NCBI GenBank assembly: GCA_963777855.1
Contig: CAVZRW010000015.1
Coordinates: 124,001 to 188,000 of the forward strand
Direction: 5' to 3'
Length of the DNA stretch: 64,000 bases
DNA from: Prado023 sp963777855
GTDB lineage: Bacteria; Actinomycetota; Actinomycetes; S36-B12; CAIYMF01
The notes under the pieces were generated by a model. That model did not search any database and was not told the DNA's origin. It was given only the letters and a program-made list of their open reading frames with translations. Positions within the stretch are counted from its first letter, which is position 1, and each line of letters begins with the position of its first letter. Positions 36,540 through 47,126 of this stretch are shown one piece after another. A program made the translations under genes and the position numbers.

Positions 36540-37517
36540 ATGACCCACCTCACCCTCAGCTCCGGCGACCAGCTGCCCACCCTCGGCCTGGGCACGTGGA
36601 AGATCGCCCGCGGCGCCACCGCCGACACCGTCCACGCCGCCCTCGCAGCCGGATACCGACACCTGGACTGTGCCTGCGACTACGGCAACGAGGTCGAGGT
36701 CGGCCAGGGCATCGCGCGCGCCATCGCCGAGGGGCTGGTCACCCGCGAGGACCTGTGGGTCACCTCCAAGCTCTGGAACACCTACCACCGCCCCGAGCAC
36801 GTGGGACCGGCACTGCGGCGGTCGCTGTCCGACCTCGGCCTGGAGTACCTGGACCTCTACCTGATCCACTTCCCCATCTCGTTGCGGTTCGTGCCCTTCG
36901 AGGAGCGCTACCCCCCGGAATGGGTGTTCGATCCGGCGGCAGCCGAGCCCCGCATGGAGTTCGACCCCGTGCCGCTGGCCCGCACCTGGGCCGCGATGGA
37001 GCAGCTGGTCGAGGCCGGACTGGTGCGCAACCTCGGCGTGTGCAACATGACCACCGGCCTGCTCAGCGACCTGATGGCCGGCGCCCGGGTCCAACCCGCG
37101 GTGCTCCAGGTGGAGATGCACCCGTACCTGACCCAGGCGCGGCTGCTGCGCTTCGCCACCGAGCACGGGATCGCCGTCACGGCATTCTCCCCATTGGGCG
37201 CCGGCAGCTACGTGGGCATCGGCATGGCCGAGGCCAGCCAGTCTGCGCTCGAGGATCCGGTGGTCCGCGGGATCGCCGCGCGCGTGGACGTCACGCCGGC
37301 GCAGGTCCTGCTCGCGTGGGGGATCCAGCGCGGGACAGCCGTGGTCCCGAAGAGCTCGTCGGTGGCCCGCCTGACCGAGAACCTGGCCGCGCTCGACGTT
37401 CGCCTGAACGCCGACGACATGGCCGCGATCAGTGCGCTGGACCGCCACCTGCGCTTCAACGACCCCGGCCACTTCTGCGAGGCGGCGTTCGCCACCTTCT
37501 GCCCGATCTTCGACTGA
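36540..37517 (+). CDS. Aldo/keto reductase (xylose/aldose reductase-like)
   Basis: 325 aa TIM-barrel NADPH enzyme. The catalytic tetrad appears as Asp/Tyr in LDCACDYGNE, Lys in VTSKLWN and His in YLIHFPIS. The cofactor region is VVPKSSSVARLTENLAAL. The ending FNDPGHFCEAAFATFCPIFD resembles eukaryotic-type aldose and yeast xylose reductases rather than the usual bacterial AKR5. GGAG precedes the ATG. It may reduce sugars or aldehydes, which would fit the two sugar transporters in the window, but this is inference. Confidence 0.88.
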   Translation: MTHLTLSSGDQLPTLGLGTWKIARGATADTVHAALAAGYRHLDCACDYGNEVEVGQGIARAIAEGLVTREDLWVTSKLWNTYHRPEHVGPALRRSLSDLGLEYLDLYLIHFPISLRFVPFEERYPPEWVFDPAAAEPRMEFDPVPLARTWAAMEQLVEAGLVRNLGVCNMTTGLLSDLMAGARVQPAVLQVEMHPYLTQARLLRFATEHGIAVTAFSPLGAGSYVGIGMAEASQSALEDPVVRGIAARVDVTPAQVLLAWGIQRGTAVVPKSSSVARLTENLAALDVRLNADDMAAISALDRHLRFNDPGHFCEAAFATFCPIFD

Positions 37518-37540
37518 GCCGGCCGGATAGGTCTCGCCCC

Positions 37541-38248
37541 ATGGAGATCCTCCTCGTCCCCGGCCTGTGGCTCGACGGATCGTCGTGGGACCAGGTCGTG
37601 CCCGCCCTCGCAGCAGCGGGTCACCACACCCACGCCCTGACCCTGCCGGGCATGCACGCGGACGACACCGACCGCGCCGGGGTCACCCTCGCCGACCACG
37701 TGGACGCCGTCGTCGCGGCCCTCGACGGCCTCGACCCCGCTGCCGGACCCGCCGTGCTCGTCGGCCACTCGGCCGGCGGTGCCTTGGTCCACGCCGCCGC
37801 CGACGCCCGCCCCGACCGCATCGCACGCGTCATCCACGTCGCCAGCGAGCCGCGCGCCGACGGTGACGCCGCGGGCGAGTTCCCGATCGTCGACGGGCTC
37901 GTGCCCTTCCCCGAGTGGTCGTTCTTCGACGAGGAGATGGTCGCCGACCTCGACGAGGACCTGCGCGCCACGATGCGGGCGCGAGCGCTGCCGAGCCCGG
38001 CGCGGGTCACCACGGACCCGCTGCACCTGACCGGCGACCGTCGCTACGACGTGCCCACCACGGTGATCGCCTGCGAGTACCCCGTGGGGATGCTGCGCGC
38101 GTGGATGGCGCAGGGACACCCCGGGGTCCGGGAGCTGGCGGCCATGCGCGACCTGACCCTCGTCGACCTGCCCGGTGGGCACTGGCCCCAGTACAGCCGT
38201 CCCGACGAGCTGGCCGGCGTCCTGCTCGCCAGCCTGGCTCCGGAGTAG
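37541..38248 (+). CDS. Alpha/beta hydrolase
   Basis: 235 aa. The nucleophile elbow is VGHSAGGALV, the oxyanion region LVPGLWLDGSSW, and the late catalytic His is in LPGGHWPQYSRP. This is the small esterase/EstA-like group of alpha/beta hydrolases with no clear substrate. It follows the aldo/keto reductase by 23 bp, so the two may be cotranscribed, though a weak -10 (GATAGGT) also sits just upstream. Confidence 0.85.
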   Translation: MEILLVPGLWLDGSSWDQVVPALAAAGHHTHALTLPGMHADDTDRAGVTLADHVDAVVAALDGLDPAAGPAVLVGHSAGGALVHAAADARPDRIARVIHVASEPRADGDAAGEFPIVDGLVPFPEWSFFDEEMVADLDEDLRATMRARALPSPARVTTDPLHLTGDRRYDVPTTVIACEYPVGMLRAWMAQGHPGVRELAAMRDLTLVDLPGGHWPQYSRPDELAGVLLASLAPE

Positions 38249-38312
38249 CCCGCCCCGCCCTCCCCAGCCCAGCCCGCCCCGCCCTCCTCAGCCCAGCCCG
38301 CCTCAGCCCGGC
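38249..38312. repeat. 24-bp C-rich tandem repeat in a convergent gap
   Basis: Two nearly identical 24-bp units (38249-38272 and 38273-38296; core CCCGCCCCGCCCTCC) and a partial third fill the gap between the hydrolase and metallo-hydrolase stops. No hairpin terminator is obvious. Confidence 0.75.
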
Positions 38313-38346
38313 CCCCCGCCCAGCGGGCCCGATCCCGTCGAGGCCG

Positions 38347-39159
38347 TCAGGGCAGGTCCAGGACCATCCCCTCGCGGGCCACCACCACCGCACCGACTGC
38401 GCCGAACTCCTGGGCGATCCCGTCCAGGGCCGCGTCGGTGCGCTGCGGTCCGTGGTGGAACAGCACCAGCGAGCCGACGGAGGCCCGCTGCGCGAGGGCG
38501 AGGGCCTCATCGACGGTCGCATGGCCGTAGTCGACGGCGCGGGGGCGCTCCTGGGCCAGGAACTGCGCGTCGTGGATGAGCACATCGACGCCTCGCAGGG
38601 CGGCGATGGCCTCGTCGCTGACCCCGATGGCCGGGGCGTGGTCCGGCACGTAGGCGATGCTCGAGCCCCCGGCGCTGACCCGGTACCCGAACGTCCGCCC
38701 GCCCTTGTGGCCGACCTCGAAGGCCGTCACCGCGAAGCCGGGCACCTCCACCGGCCCGGGCGAGGCCGAGTGGAACGTCCAGCGGCCCTTGAGGCCCTCC
38801 GGGGTGATCGGGAACGCGGGCGGCGACATGAGCTGGGCGAGCAGGTCGCGCGCGCTGAGCCCGTCCTCGCCGGGCACGTGGACCTCGACCACGGCGTCGT
38901 CGCGGTCCCCGGCGGCGAAGAAGGGGATGCCCTGCACATGGTCCCAGTGCAGGTGGGACAGCAGGATCGTGCCCTGGTAGGCACCGGTGCCGAGCAGCCC
39001 CGTGAGGCTGCGGATCCCCGTGCCGGCGTCGAGGGCGAGCGTGGGTGCTGCGGCCTCGTCGAGGGCCACGGCGACGCAGGACGTGTGGCCGCCGTAGCCG
39101 ACGAAGTCGGCGCCCGGTGCCGGGGTCGAGCCGCGTACGCCCAGGAAGGTCACTCGCAT
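38347..39159 (-). CDS. MBL-fold metallo-hydrolase (RNase Z-like)
   Basis: 270 aa. The start MRVTFLGVRGSTPAPG and GGHTSCVAVAL are typical of the phosphodiesterase/RNase Z-like MBL branch; metal sites are SHLHWDHVQG, YVPDHAP and a late LFHHGPQR. Such proteins often hydrolyse cyclic nucleotides or related phosphodiesters. The start is chosen at the ATG with GGGGGA upstream; the frame is open 34 codons further. It is divergent from the cyclase-like gene at 39264, which makes a nucleotide substrate tempting but unproven. Confidence 0.85.
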   Translation of the reverse strand: MRVTFLGVRGSTPAPGADFVGYGGHTSCVAVALDEAAAPTLALDAGTGIRSLTGLLGTGAYQGTILLSHLHWDHVQGIPFFAAGDRDDAVVEVHVPGEDGLSARDLLAQLMSPPAFPITPEGLKGRWTFHSASPGPVEVPGFAVTAFEVGHKGGRTFGYRVSAGGSSIAYVPDHAPAIGVSDEAIAALRGVDVLIHDAQFLAQERPRAVDYGHATVDEALALAQRASVGSLVLFHHGPQRTDAALDGIAQEFGAVGAVVVAREGMVLDLP

Positions 39160-39263
39160 GCTCGTCCCCCACTCTGCTCGGGCGCACCGTCCCTGCCCGG
39201 GGGCAGTTCCGTGTGTCATTCTAGGCGGGCTCCCACCGCCCCCCGAGTCAGGCCGATGCACCG

Positions 39264-42200
39264 ATGACCGACCTGCGCCGGCACGTGCCGCCGCTGACCC
39301 TGGAGTGGGACCGTGAGGCGCCCGGACGCCTGTGGCGCCCGGTGGACGGCACGCTGGTCTTCGCCGACGTCTCCGGGTTCACCGCGCTCACCGAGCGGCT
39401 CTCGCGTCGCGGGCGGATCGGCGCCGAGGAGATCGTCGAGACCCTGAACCTCGTCTTCGGACCGATGCTGCACATCGCGGCTGCACGCGGCGGCCAGCTG
39501 CTGAAGTTCGGTGGGGACGCGCTGCTGTTCCTGTTCCAGGGGCAGGGCCACGCCGAGCAGGCGTCTGACGCCGCCGTCGAGATGCGCGCCGGGCTCCGCC
39601 GGTCGGCCGCGGTCGCCTCGTCGGTGGGACGGCTCGGCCTGTCCATGTCGGTGGGCATCCACTCCGGCGAGGTGGACCTCTTCCTCGTGGGCGCACCGAG
39701 CCGCGAGCTGCTCGTGCTCGGACCCGCCGCGACCGCGACGGCCGCCGCCGAGTCGGTCGCCGATCCGGGCCAGATCGTGGTCACCCCGGGCACCGCGCAG
39801 CGCCTGCCCACCGGGGCGACGCGGGACCGGGGGGACGGCACCCTCGTGCTGCGTCGGCGCATCGCGCGCAGCGCGCCGCCCGGATCAGCCCCCGTGCCGT
39901 GGGCCTCCCAAGGGCTGCTGGGCACCCTGTTCCCACAGGCGCTGGGCGACTACCTGGCCCCGGGGGCACCCGACCCCGAGCACCGGATCGCCGTGATCGC
40001 GTTCGTCCGGTTCTCCGGCACCGACGCCGTGCTGGCCGACGAGGGCCCGGAGGTCCTGGCCGAGCGGCTGCACGAGGTGGTGACCCTGGTGCAGCAGGCC
40101 CTCGCCGCTGAGGGCGTGACCCTGCTGGCCACGGACCTCGACCGCGACGGCGGCAAGTTCTTCCTCGGCAGCGGCGTGCCCGTCGGCTCCGAGGACGACG
40201 ACGGCCGGATGCTGCGCGCCCTGCGCCGGGTGGTCGAGGCCAGCAGCCCGCTGCCCCTGCAGGCGGGGGTCAACCGCGGCCACGTGTTCGCCGCCGAGGT
40301 GGGCGTCGCCCAGCGCGCGGCCTACTCGGCGATGGGCGACACCACGAACACCGCCGCCCGCATCACCGGCCGGGCCCCGGCCGGGGCCATCTACGCCCAT
40401 CCCGCGGTGCTCGAGCACTCGCGGACCCGGTTCGCCGTCACCCCGGCGGGCCCGTTCGCGATGAAGGGGAAGGCCGCCCCCCTGCTCGTGTTCGACGTGG
40501 GTCCGGAGACCGGTGTCCGCGAGGCCCAGGCCGTGGCCCGCCTGCCCTTCCTCGGTCGAGACGACGAGGTGGGCCGGGCGCGCGCGATCCTGGCCGAGGC
40601 CCTGTCGGGGACGGGGGGCGCGCTCAGCGTCGTCGGGCCCTCGGGGATCGGCAAGTCGCGACTCGTGCGCGAGGCCCTCGACGGTGTGGCCGTCGACCAC
40701 CTGCTGGCCCTGCGGGCCGAGCCCTACGGAGCGGCCAGCGCCTACCGGGTGCTGCGCGATCCGCTGCGCGCGGCCCTGGGGATCGCCCGCGACGAGCCCG
40801 CGGCGATGGGCGCCGCGCTGCTCGCTGCGCTGGACCGCCTCGCCCCGCACCTGCGGGGAGTGTCACCGCTGCTCGCCGACGTGCTGCAGGTGGAGGTCCC
40901 GCCGACGGCCGAGGTCGGCCAGCTCGATGCCCAGTTCCGCCCCGACGTCCTGGCTGAGGCGATGGTGGCGCTGCTCGACGTGCTCCTGCCCGGGCGACTG
41001 GTGGTCCTGGTCGAGGAGGCCCACTGGGCCGACGCCGCCTCGGCCAGGCTGCTCGAGCGACTCACCTCCGCTGCGCAGGGCCGGCCCTGGGCCGTCGTCG
41101 GCGTCCGCCGGGCGCGGACCGGCGGGTTCGACCCACCCGGGGCGAGCGAGATCGAGCTCGGACCCCTGCCCGCAGCCGTGATCGAGCAGCTGGTGATCGC
41201 CGCCACCGAGGCCACGCCGCTGCGTCCGCACGAGGTCGCCGCGGTGGTGGACCGCGCCGAGGGGAACCCCCTGTACGTGGAGGAGGTGACCCGTGCCGCC
41301 GTGGGGGCGGGCTCCCTCGACGAGCTCCCCGAGACGGTCGGCGCCGCCCTCGGTGCCCAGATCGACCAGCTGGCCCCGCCCGCCCGACGGGTCCTGCGCT
41401 ACTGCTCGGTCCTGGGCCGCAGCTTCCGCGTGGAGGTGCTGCGCCGCACCCTGGCCGAGGATGGGCTGCCGCTGCTGGCGGCGGACCTCGCGGCCCTCGG
41501 GGAGTTCCTCGCCCCCGATGGTCCCGACCGCCTGCGGTTCCGCACGAGCCTGGTCCGCGACGCCGCCTACGAGGGCCTGGCCTACCGGGCGCGGGCCCGC
41601 CTGCACCGGGCCGCCGGGGAGGCCCTCGAGCGGATGAGCACCGACCTCGACGCCGATGCCCCCACCCTGGCCGTGCACTTCTGGCGGGCCGGCGACGCGC
41701 CGCGCACGTGGCGCTACGCGCTGCGCGCCGGGGAGGCGGCGCGCGCGGCCTCGGCCAACGCCGACGCTGCCGAGTCCTACGACCGGGCCCTGGAGGTCAG
41801 CCGCCGCGTGCCGGGGCTCACCGACGCCGAACGCGCCCGCACGTGGGCGGTGCTCGGGGAGCTCCGCGAGCTGGCCGGGGTCCTCGACGGCTCCGTCGAG
41901 GCCTATGGCCGCGCGGCCGCGCTGAGCGCCGACCCCGTCGAGCGGGCCGCGCTGCTGGCCCGCCGGGCCCGGGTCCACGAACGCTCCGGGGCCTACGTGC
42001 GCGGCCTGCGCGAGGTCGCCCGCGCCCGTGCCCTGCTCGTCGGGGCGCAGGGTCCGCACGCGCAGCGGGTCGCGGTGCAGCTGGACACGCTGGTGGCGCT
42101 GATCCGCCTCGGCCAGGACAAGCCCCGCCTGGCCCGCACCTGGGCGCTGCGCGCCGCCGAGGCTGCCCGGCACACCGACGACCCGCCGACGCTGGTCCAG

Positions 42201-43035
42201 GCCCTGTGCGCCATCGACTTCGCCGAGATCCAGCTCGGCCACGCCGACGTCGGGCGGCACACCCAGGAGGCTCTGGAGATCTGCATGGCCCACGGGCTGC
42301 GCCCGCGGGAGTCCGTGGCCCGCGCCAACCTCGGGGCGTTCGCGTTCTTCGCGGGCCGCTGGTCGCAGGCCGTGCAGTGGTACGCCTCCAGCCGCCGGGT
42401 CGCCCTGGAGGCGGGCAACGCCTTCGGGGCTGCCGAGACCGACCTGAGCCTCGTGGACATCCTCCTGCACCAGGGGCGCCTCGACGAGGCCGAGGAGCTG
42501 CTGCGCGACGCGGTGCGGATCCTGCGCGCCTCGGGCATCGAGTGGTTCGAGGCGCACGGCCAGATGCTCGCCTCCTGCCTGCTGCTCGCCCGGGGCGAGC
42601 ACGCGCGGGCCGACGAGCTGGCCGCCGCGGTGGTCGCCCGGTTCACGGCGCTGGGCACCCGCATCAGCGCCCTGGAGGCCAGCCTGGTGCGGGTCGAGGC
42701 GACCCTGGCGCTCGGCAGGCCCGGAGGACGCCCTGGCGATCCTCGACGCCGCGGAGGAAGCAGCCCGGGGCGAGGGCGGGTCCCTGGCTCCCCGGTGCCT
42801 GCGCCTGCGGGCGATGGCCGAGATGGCCCTCGCGCGGCCCGAGGCGTCGCTGACCGTCGAGCGAGGGCTGATGCGGCGCGCGCCCAGGGGTTGCCCTACG
42901 AGGAGGCCGAACTGCTGCTGGTGCGCGCCGCGCTCGCCGCTGACGGCGCATGCTGCGGCGGCTGAGGCCGACCGGACGCGCGCCACGGCGATCCTGGCCG
43001 CCCTCGGAGCGGGCGGCCAGGAGTCACGCGAGTGA
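39264..43035 (+). pseudogene. Soluble-adenylyl-cyclase-like protein: two cyclase halves, AAA ATPase, TPR; frameshifted near the end
   Basis: About 1255 aa when rejoined. Cyclase half 1 (about residues 28-190) keeps metal-site Asps in FADVSGFTAL and LLKFGGDALLF. Half 2 (about 245-420) has lost the first Asp (IAFVRFSG) but keeps Lys in RDGGKFFLG and the transition-state Asn/Arg in MGDTTNTAARI. Together they can form one class III active site, as in mammalian sAC (ADCY10). An AAA ATPase follows (FLGRDDEVGRA about 425; P-loop GPSGIGKSRLV about 458), then TPR-like helices to the end. Three one-base lesions (about 42720, 42868, 42950) break only the C-terminus. It may make cAMP from ATP; stimulus unknown. 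Confidence 0.82.
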
Positions 43036-43036
43036 C

Positions 43037-44480
43037 TCACTTGCGCAGGGCGATGTCTCCGAGGATGTAGACCTGCTCGACCACGGTGACCGTGTCCGTG
43101 GCTGCGTCGACCGCTCGGGCCGACTGCGCCCCCACGCACGCGAACTGCTTGCCGGGCGCCTCGTCGAGGTCGGGCGCGGCCGCGTTGGTCAGCGGGGTCG
43201 CGATCCCCACCAGCTTCGGCACGGTCACGCCGCCGATCGTCACGGTGCCCGAGTAGACCGGGTCGGGGCACCAGCCGATCGGCAGGACGGTGCCTGCCGC
43301 CGGGGTCTCGAAGTCGACGGTCGTGGGCGCCAGCGCCGTGGTGCCGGGCGTCCAGGGCACGGTCCACACGAAGTCGGCCACGAACTGGGCGGTGCTCTGC
43401 TGGTCGGCGGGCTTCAGGAAGCGGGCTGACGAGGGGGCGTTGCGCAGGGTGTAGGGGATCAGCGCGCACGCCTGCGCCGTTGAGGCGTTGTCCAGCCGCC
43501 GGACCTGGACCTGCGGCTCGGTCGTCCCCGCCGGGCGCAGCACTGTCGCCGAACCACAGGCCAGGGTGCCGTCGAAGGGGTCGACCAGCTCCAGGAGGGA
43601 GGCCCGCTGGGGCAGGACGGGCGGCGGTGGGAGTCGTGGTGGGCACCGTGCCGTCCGCGCCCCCCTCGAGGGAGAAGGCGCCCGCGAGCGCGTCGAGGCT
43701 CAGGGTGTCGAAGTAGATCCCGTCGTTGGGCCCGATCCACGACGGTGACGCTGATGGGCCAGCGGCAGTTGTCGGAGACCCCGGAGTCCGGCCCGGAGTC
43801 CGCCGGCATGTTGCACTGGGCGACCGCGTACGGCTTCGCCTCCAGGCCCTGGGCTTGACTGCACCGATCGAGGCCCCGCTCTGCAGCTCGAAGTACCCGA
43901 CGACCGCGCCGCCGAGCCGTGCCGTGGCCAGGATCCGCGCGCTCTGCTTGAGCTCGACGTCGAGGAAGGCCGAGGAGGCGAACAGCGCGCCGAGGTCCCC
44001 GCGGACGGTGCTGCGGTTGAGGCCGAGCGACAACCGCTCCCCAGGCGCCCCGACCTGCCCGCAGGAGGTGCCGCTCTTCTTCTCGGCCACGCCCAGCGAG
44101 TTCGTCAGGAAGCTCGCCCGGTCGCCGGTCGACCCGGGGGCCGAGCCGGTCAGCGTGAGCAGCTGCTCGCTGGGCTGGGTGGCAGCAGGTGCGACGCTCA
44201 GCAGGCAGTCGGCGCCCTCGTAGAGCCACTCGGTCGCCACCTCGCTCGTCGCGGTCGGGTCGGTGGCAGTGGGTGCGAACCGGGTGAACGTGACCCGGTC
44301 GGCGCTGCCCGTCTCGAGGGCCAGGTACCCAACCGGCGCCGCGGGCCCCGAGGCTGGCGTGAGCGTGCTACCCGATCCGTCGGCGACCGTGCGGGCCACC
44401 AGAGCCGCCGGCGCCAGCCCCAGGGCCAGGGCGAGGGTGGCCGTCAGGGCCGTGACGGAGGTCGTGCGGCGGATCCTCAT
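43037..44480 (-). pseudogene. Secreted protein of unknown function, several frameshifts
   Basis: About 480 aa when rejoined. A clear signal peptide (RIRRTTSVTALTATLALALG) is followed by a Ser/Thr/Ala-rich extracellular region with several Cys (CGQVG, QCNMPADSG, NCRWPISV, GWCPDPVYSG, FACVGAQS) and no membrane anchor. I recognise no family. At least four one-base lesions occur (about 43480, 43620, 43735, 43850). It lies in the same direction as and downstream of the glutaminase by 58 bp, so it may be cotranscribed. Its stop is one base from that of the convergent cyclase gene. Confidence 0.6.
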
Positions 44481-44538
44481 GGACTCTCCGAGTTCGTGGG
44501 TGGTGGTTCGGGTGGGTGGGGGTTCGGGCGGGTGCGGC

Positions 44539-46389
44539 TCAGGCCTGCTCGAGGGCGGCGACCTCGGCGGTCGAGGCGCGCAGCCGCTGGGAGAGGCTGC
44601 GCGCGATCGCGAGGCTGAGCTGGGCGGCGGCCTCGGGCGCGCTCGGCCTGCAGCCCGGAGAAGCCCTCGGGGGAGAGCACGAAGCAGATCGTCGGCTCGA
44701 CGGCCACGATCCGCGTGGAGCGGGGCCGGCCGTCCACGAGCGCGAGCTCGCCGAACGCCGAGCCCGCTGCGACGCTGCTCAGCCGCCGCCGGCCGCGCTG
44801 GCCGGGCACCCGGACGTCGGCCATGACCTGGCCGGCGCCGACGAAGTACATCCCGTCGCAGGGATCGCCCTCGTCGAAGACCACGGTCGCCCCCGGCGAA
44901 CACCCGGGTGGACGTGCGCTGCTCGATCTGCGCCACGACATCCGGGGGAAGGCCGCGCAGCAGGTCCTGGTCGGCGAGGCCGACCAACCCGTCGGGCACC
45001 TGCGTGGGCGACACCGTGCGCGGCGCAGCAGCTCGGTCTCGCACCACTCCAGCGCGGTGTCGATGTCGGTGAAGCGCTGCACCTGCGCAGCCGAGGCCCC
45101 GCGTGGCCTCGCGCGGTCCGAGCGCCCGCGGCTCCACGAGGGCCACCACCGTGCCCTGCTCGTCGAGCTGGTCGACTGAGCCCGGCCAGGAGCGTGCGCG
45201 CCGCCATGTCGAGGCGGGTGACCCGGGCAGGTCCAGGATCCGCCAGCCCGGCGGGCTCCGGGTCGCTGAGGACCGGCCGGACCAGCGGCCTCCATGGTCA
45301 CGAACCCCTGGTCGCCCACGAGCTCGTGCACGGCGATCCCGACGCCCCGTGCCGTCGAGCAGCTCACGCTGCGCGGGGCCAGTCGGGTGCGCTTGGAGCG
45401 CACGGCGGCGCCGCGGTAGCTGCGGCGCAGGCCGCGGCGCTGGAGCGCTCGGCGGGCAGCAGCAGGTGCAGGCCGAGCCGCTCGGAGAGCGCCTCGCACG
45501 CCGCCACCCCGCGCACGCTGTTGCCGCGGGCGTCGAGCCGCGGGCTGTGGGCGGCCAGGCCCGAGCTGCCCGGGCAGCACCGCGGCGACCGCCGCCGCTC
45601 ACGCCGCTCTTGGCCGGCAGGCCGACGCGGTAGAGCCACTCGCCGGCGTAGTCGTACATGCCGCACGTGCTCATCACGGTGAGCACCGGTGCCACGACGT
45701 GCCGCGGGACGACGACCTGCTCGCCGGTGACCGGGTTCACGCCCGCGTTGGCCAGCGTCGCGGCCATCACGGCCAGGTCGCGGGCGGTCACGACGATCGA
45801 GCACTGCCGGAAGTAGATCTCGACCTGGGCGTCGACGTCCTCGTCGAGCAGGCCGGCCGAGCGCATCAGGTAGGCGATCGCGCGGTTGCGGTCGCCGGTG
45901 TCGCGCTCGGAGACGTAGACGTCCTCGTCGACGGCGAGGTCGCGCCCGGCGAAGGCGGACAGGCCGTCGAGGATCCGGTCGAACTGCTCGGCGCGCGTGC
46001 TGCCCGGCCACGAGGGTCGCGGTGACGATCGCGCCCGCGTTGACCATCGGGTTGAACGCGCGGCCGCTGACGTCGTCGAGGCTGATCGTGTTGAACGGGT
46101 CGCCGGTCGGCTCGGAGCCGACCTTGCGCCAGCACCGCGTCGTGGCCGCTGTCGGCGAGGGCCAGGGCGTACACGAACGGCTTGGAGACCGACTGGATCG
46201 TGAACGGCACGAGCGTCGCCGGCCGTGTACACCTGCTCCGTCGAGGGTGGCCAGGCTCAGGCCGAAGGTGGCCGGGTCCGCCTTGGCCAGTTCGGGGATG
46301 TAGTCGGCGACGGTGCCCTCGTCGATCCCCGAGACCGAGTCCCAGACCTCGGCCAGGAGTGCGTCGATCGGACCGTCGGTGCGCGCCAT
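44539..46389 (-). pseudogene. glsA: Glutaminase A fused to STAS and cyclic-nucleotide-binding domains, many frameshifts
   Basis: About 610 aa when rejoined. The N-terminal serine-dependent glutaminase (Gln to Glu plus ammonia) shows PFTIQSVSKPFVYALAL with the Ser-x-x-Lys pair, AFNPMVNAGAI, and YDYAGEWLYRVGLPAKSGVSGG. It is followed by a STAS-like domain (ILDLPGVTRLDM) and a C-terminal cNMP-binding domain (VVFDEGDPCDGMYFVGAGQV, SAFGELALVDGRPRST) ending LEQA. This three-domain form is known in actinobacteria and suggests control by a cyclic nucleotide. GGAAGGA precedes the ATG. About ten single-base lesions lie between 44640 and 46240; sequence error is likely. Confidence 0.8.
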
Positions 46390-46537
46390 TGCTGTCCTTC
46401 CCGGTGAGTGAGGGCACCCTCCCAATCCCACGTTTCCGGCGTGTTGCGCCCATGTTCCGATCCGGCACCGACGTCGTCGGTGTGCCGGGCCCCACGCCTG
46501 CTCCCGCGCCGACCAGTGCTGCGGGCATGATCTCGCC

Positions 46538-46988
46538 ATGGAGTTCACGTCGGTCGTCACGCTCAACGGCACCACCGCCACCGGGATCCCGGTGCCCGAC
46601 GACGTCGTCGCCGCGCTCGGGGGCGGCGGCCGGATCAAGGTCGTGGCCACGATCGGGGGCTACTCGTACCGGAACTCGGTGGTCACCTGGGGGGAGGGCC
46701 ACATGCTCTCGTTCAGCGCCGAGCACCGTGTCGCCACGGGTCTGCGGGCCGGTGACCCGGTGACCCTGGACCTCGCGCTGGACACCGGCGAGCGCACGGT
46801 CGAGATCGACGAGGACTTCGCGGCGGCGCTGGCGGCCGAGCCCGCCGCCCGTGCGTTCTTCGACGGTCTGTCGTACTCGCAGAAGAGGTACTTCACCCTC
46901 GGCCTGGCCAGCGCGAAGAAGCCGGAGACCCGCGCCGCACGCATCACGCAAGTACGTGGCCATGCTCGCCGAGGGCCGCGCCCGCTGA
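46538..46988 (+). pseudogene. DUF1905 / YdeI-like (OmdA) protein, one frameshift
   Basis: About 149 aa. The N-terminal DUF1905 beta-barrel (MEFTSVVTLNGTTATGIPVP, then GGRIKVVATIGGYSYRNSVV) is joined to a short YdeI/OmdA-type helical tail (FDGLSYSQKRYFTLGLASAKKPETRAARI). An extra C near 46950 (ACGCAAGTACG) hides the true end KYVAMLAEGRAR. CATGAT ends 6 nt before the ATG. Proteins with this tail include bacteriocin-protection YdeI; the role here is unknown. Confidence 0.75.
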
Positions 46989-47126
46989 GGCCACGGGCTC
47001 GATCCACGCGACCCCCGGTCGGGGCACACCGGTCGCGGGCACCCGGGGCCGTGGGGCACCCCGCAGCGCTGCCAGCGCCCTCGCGTTGAGTCCGGGAGCG
47101 GGGAGGCGCACACTCGGCGATGACCC

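Noticed and set aside
40863..46232. A continuous minus-strand open frame of almost 1800 codons
   Set aside because: It is antisense to the cyclase gene for half its length and only joins fragments of the secreted protein and glutaminase by chance; high GC content removes stop codons in non-coding frames.
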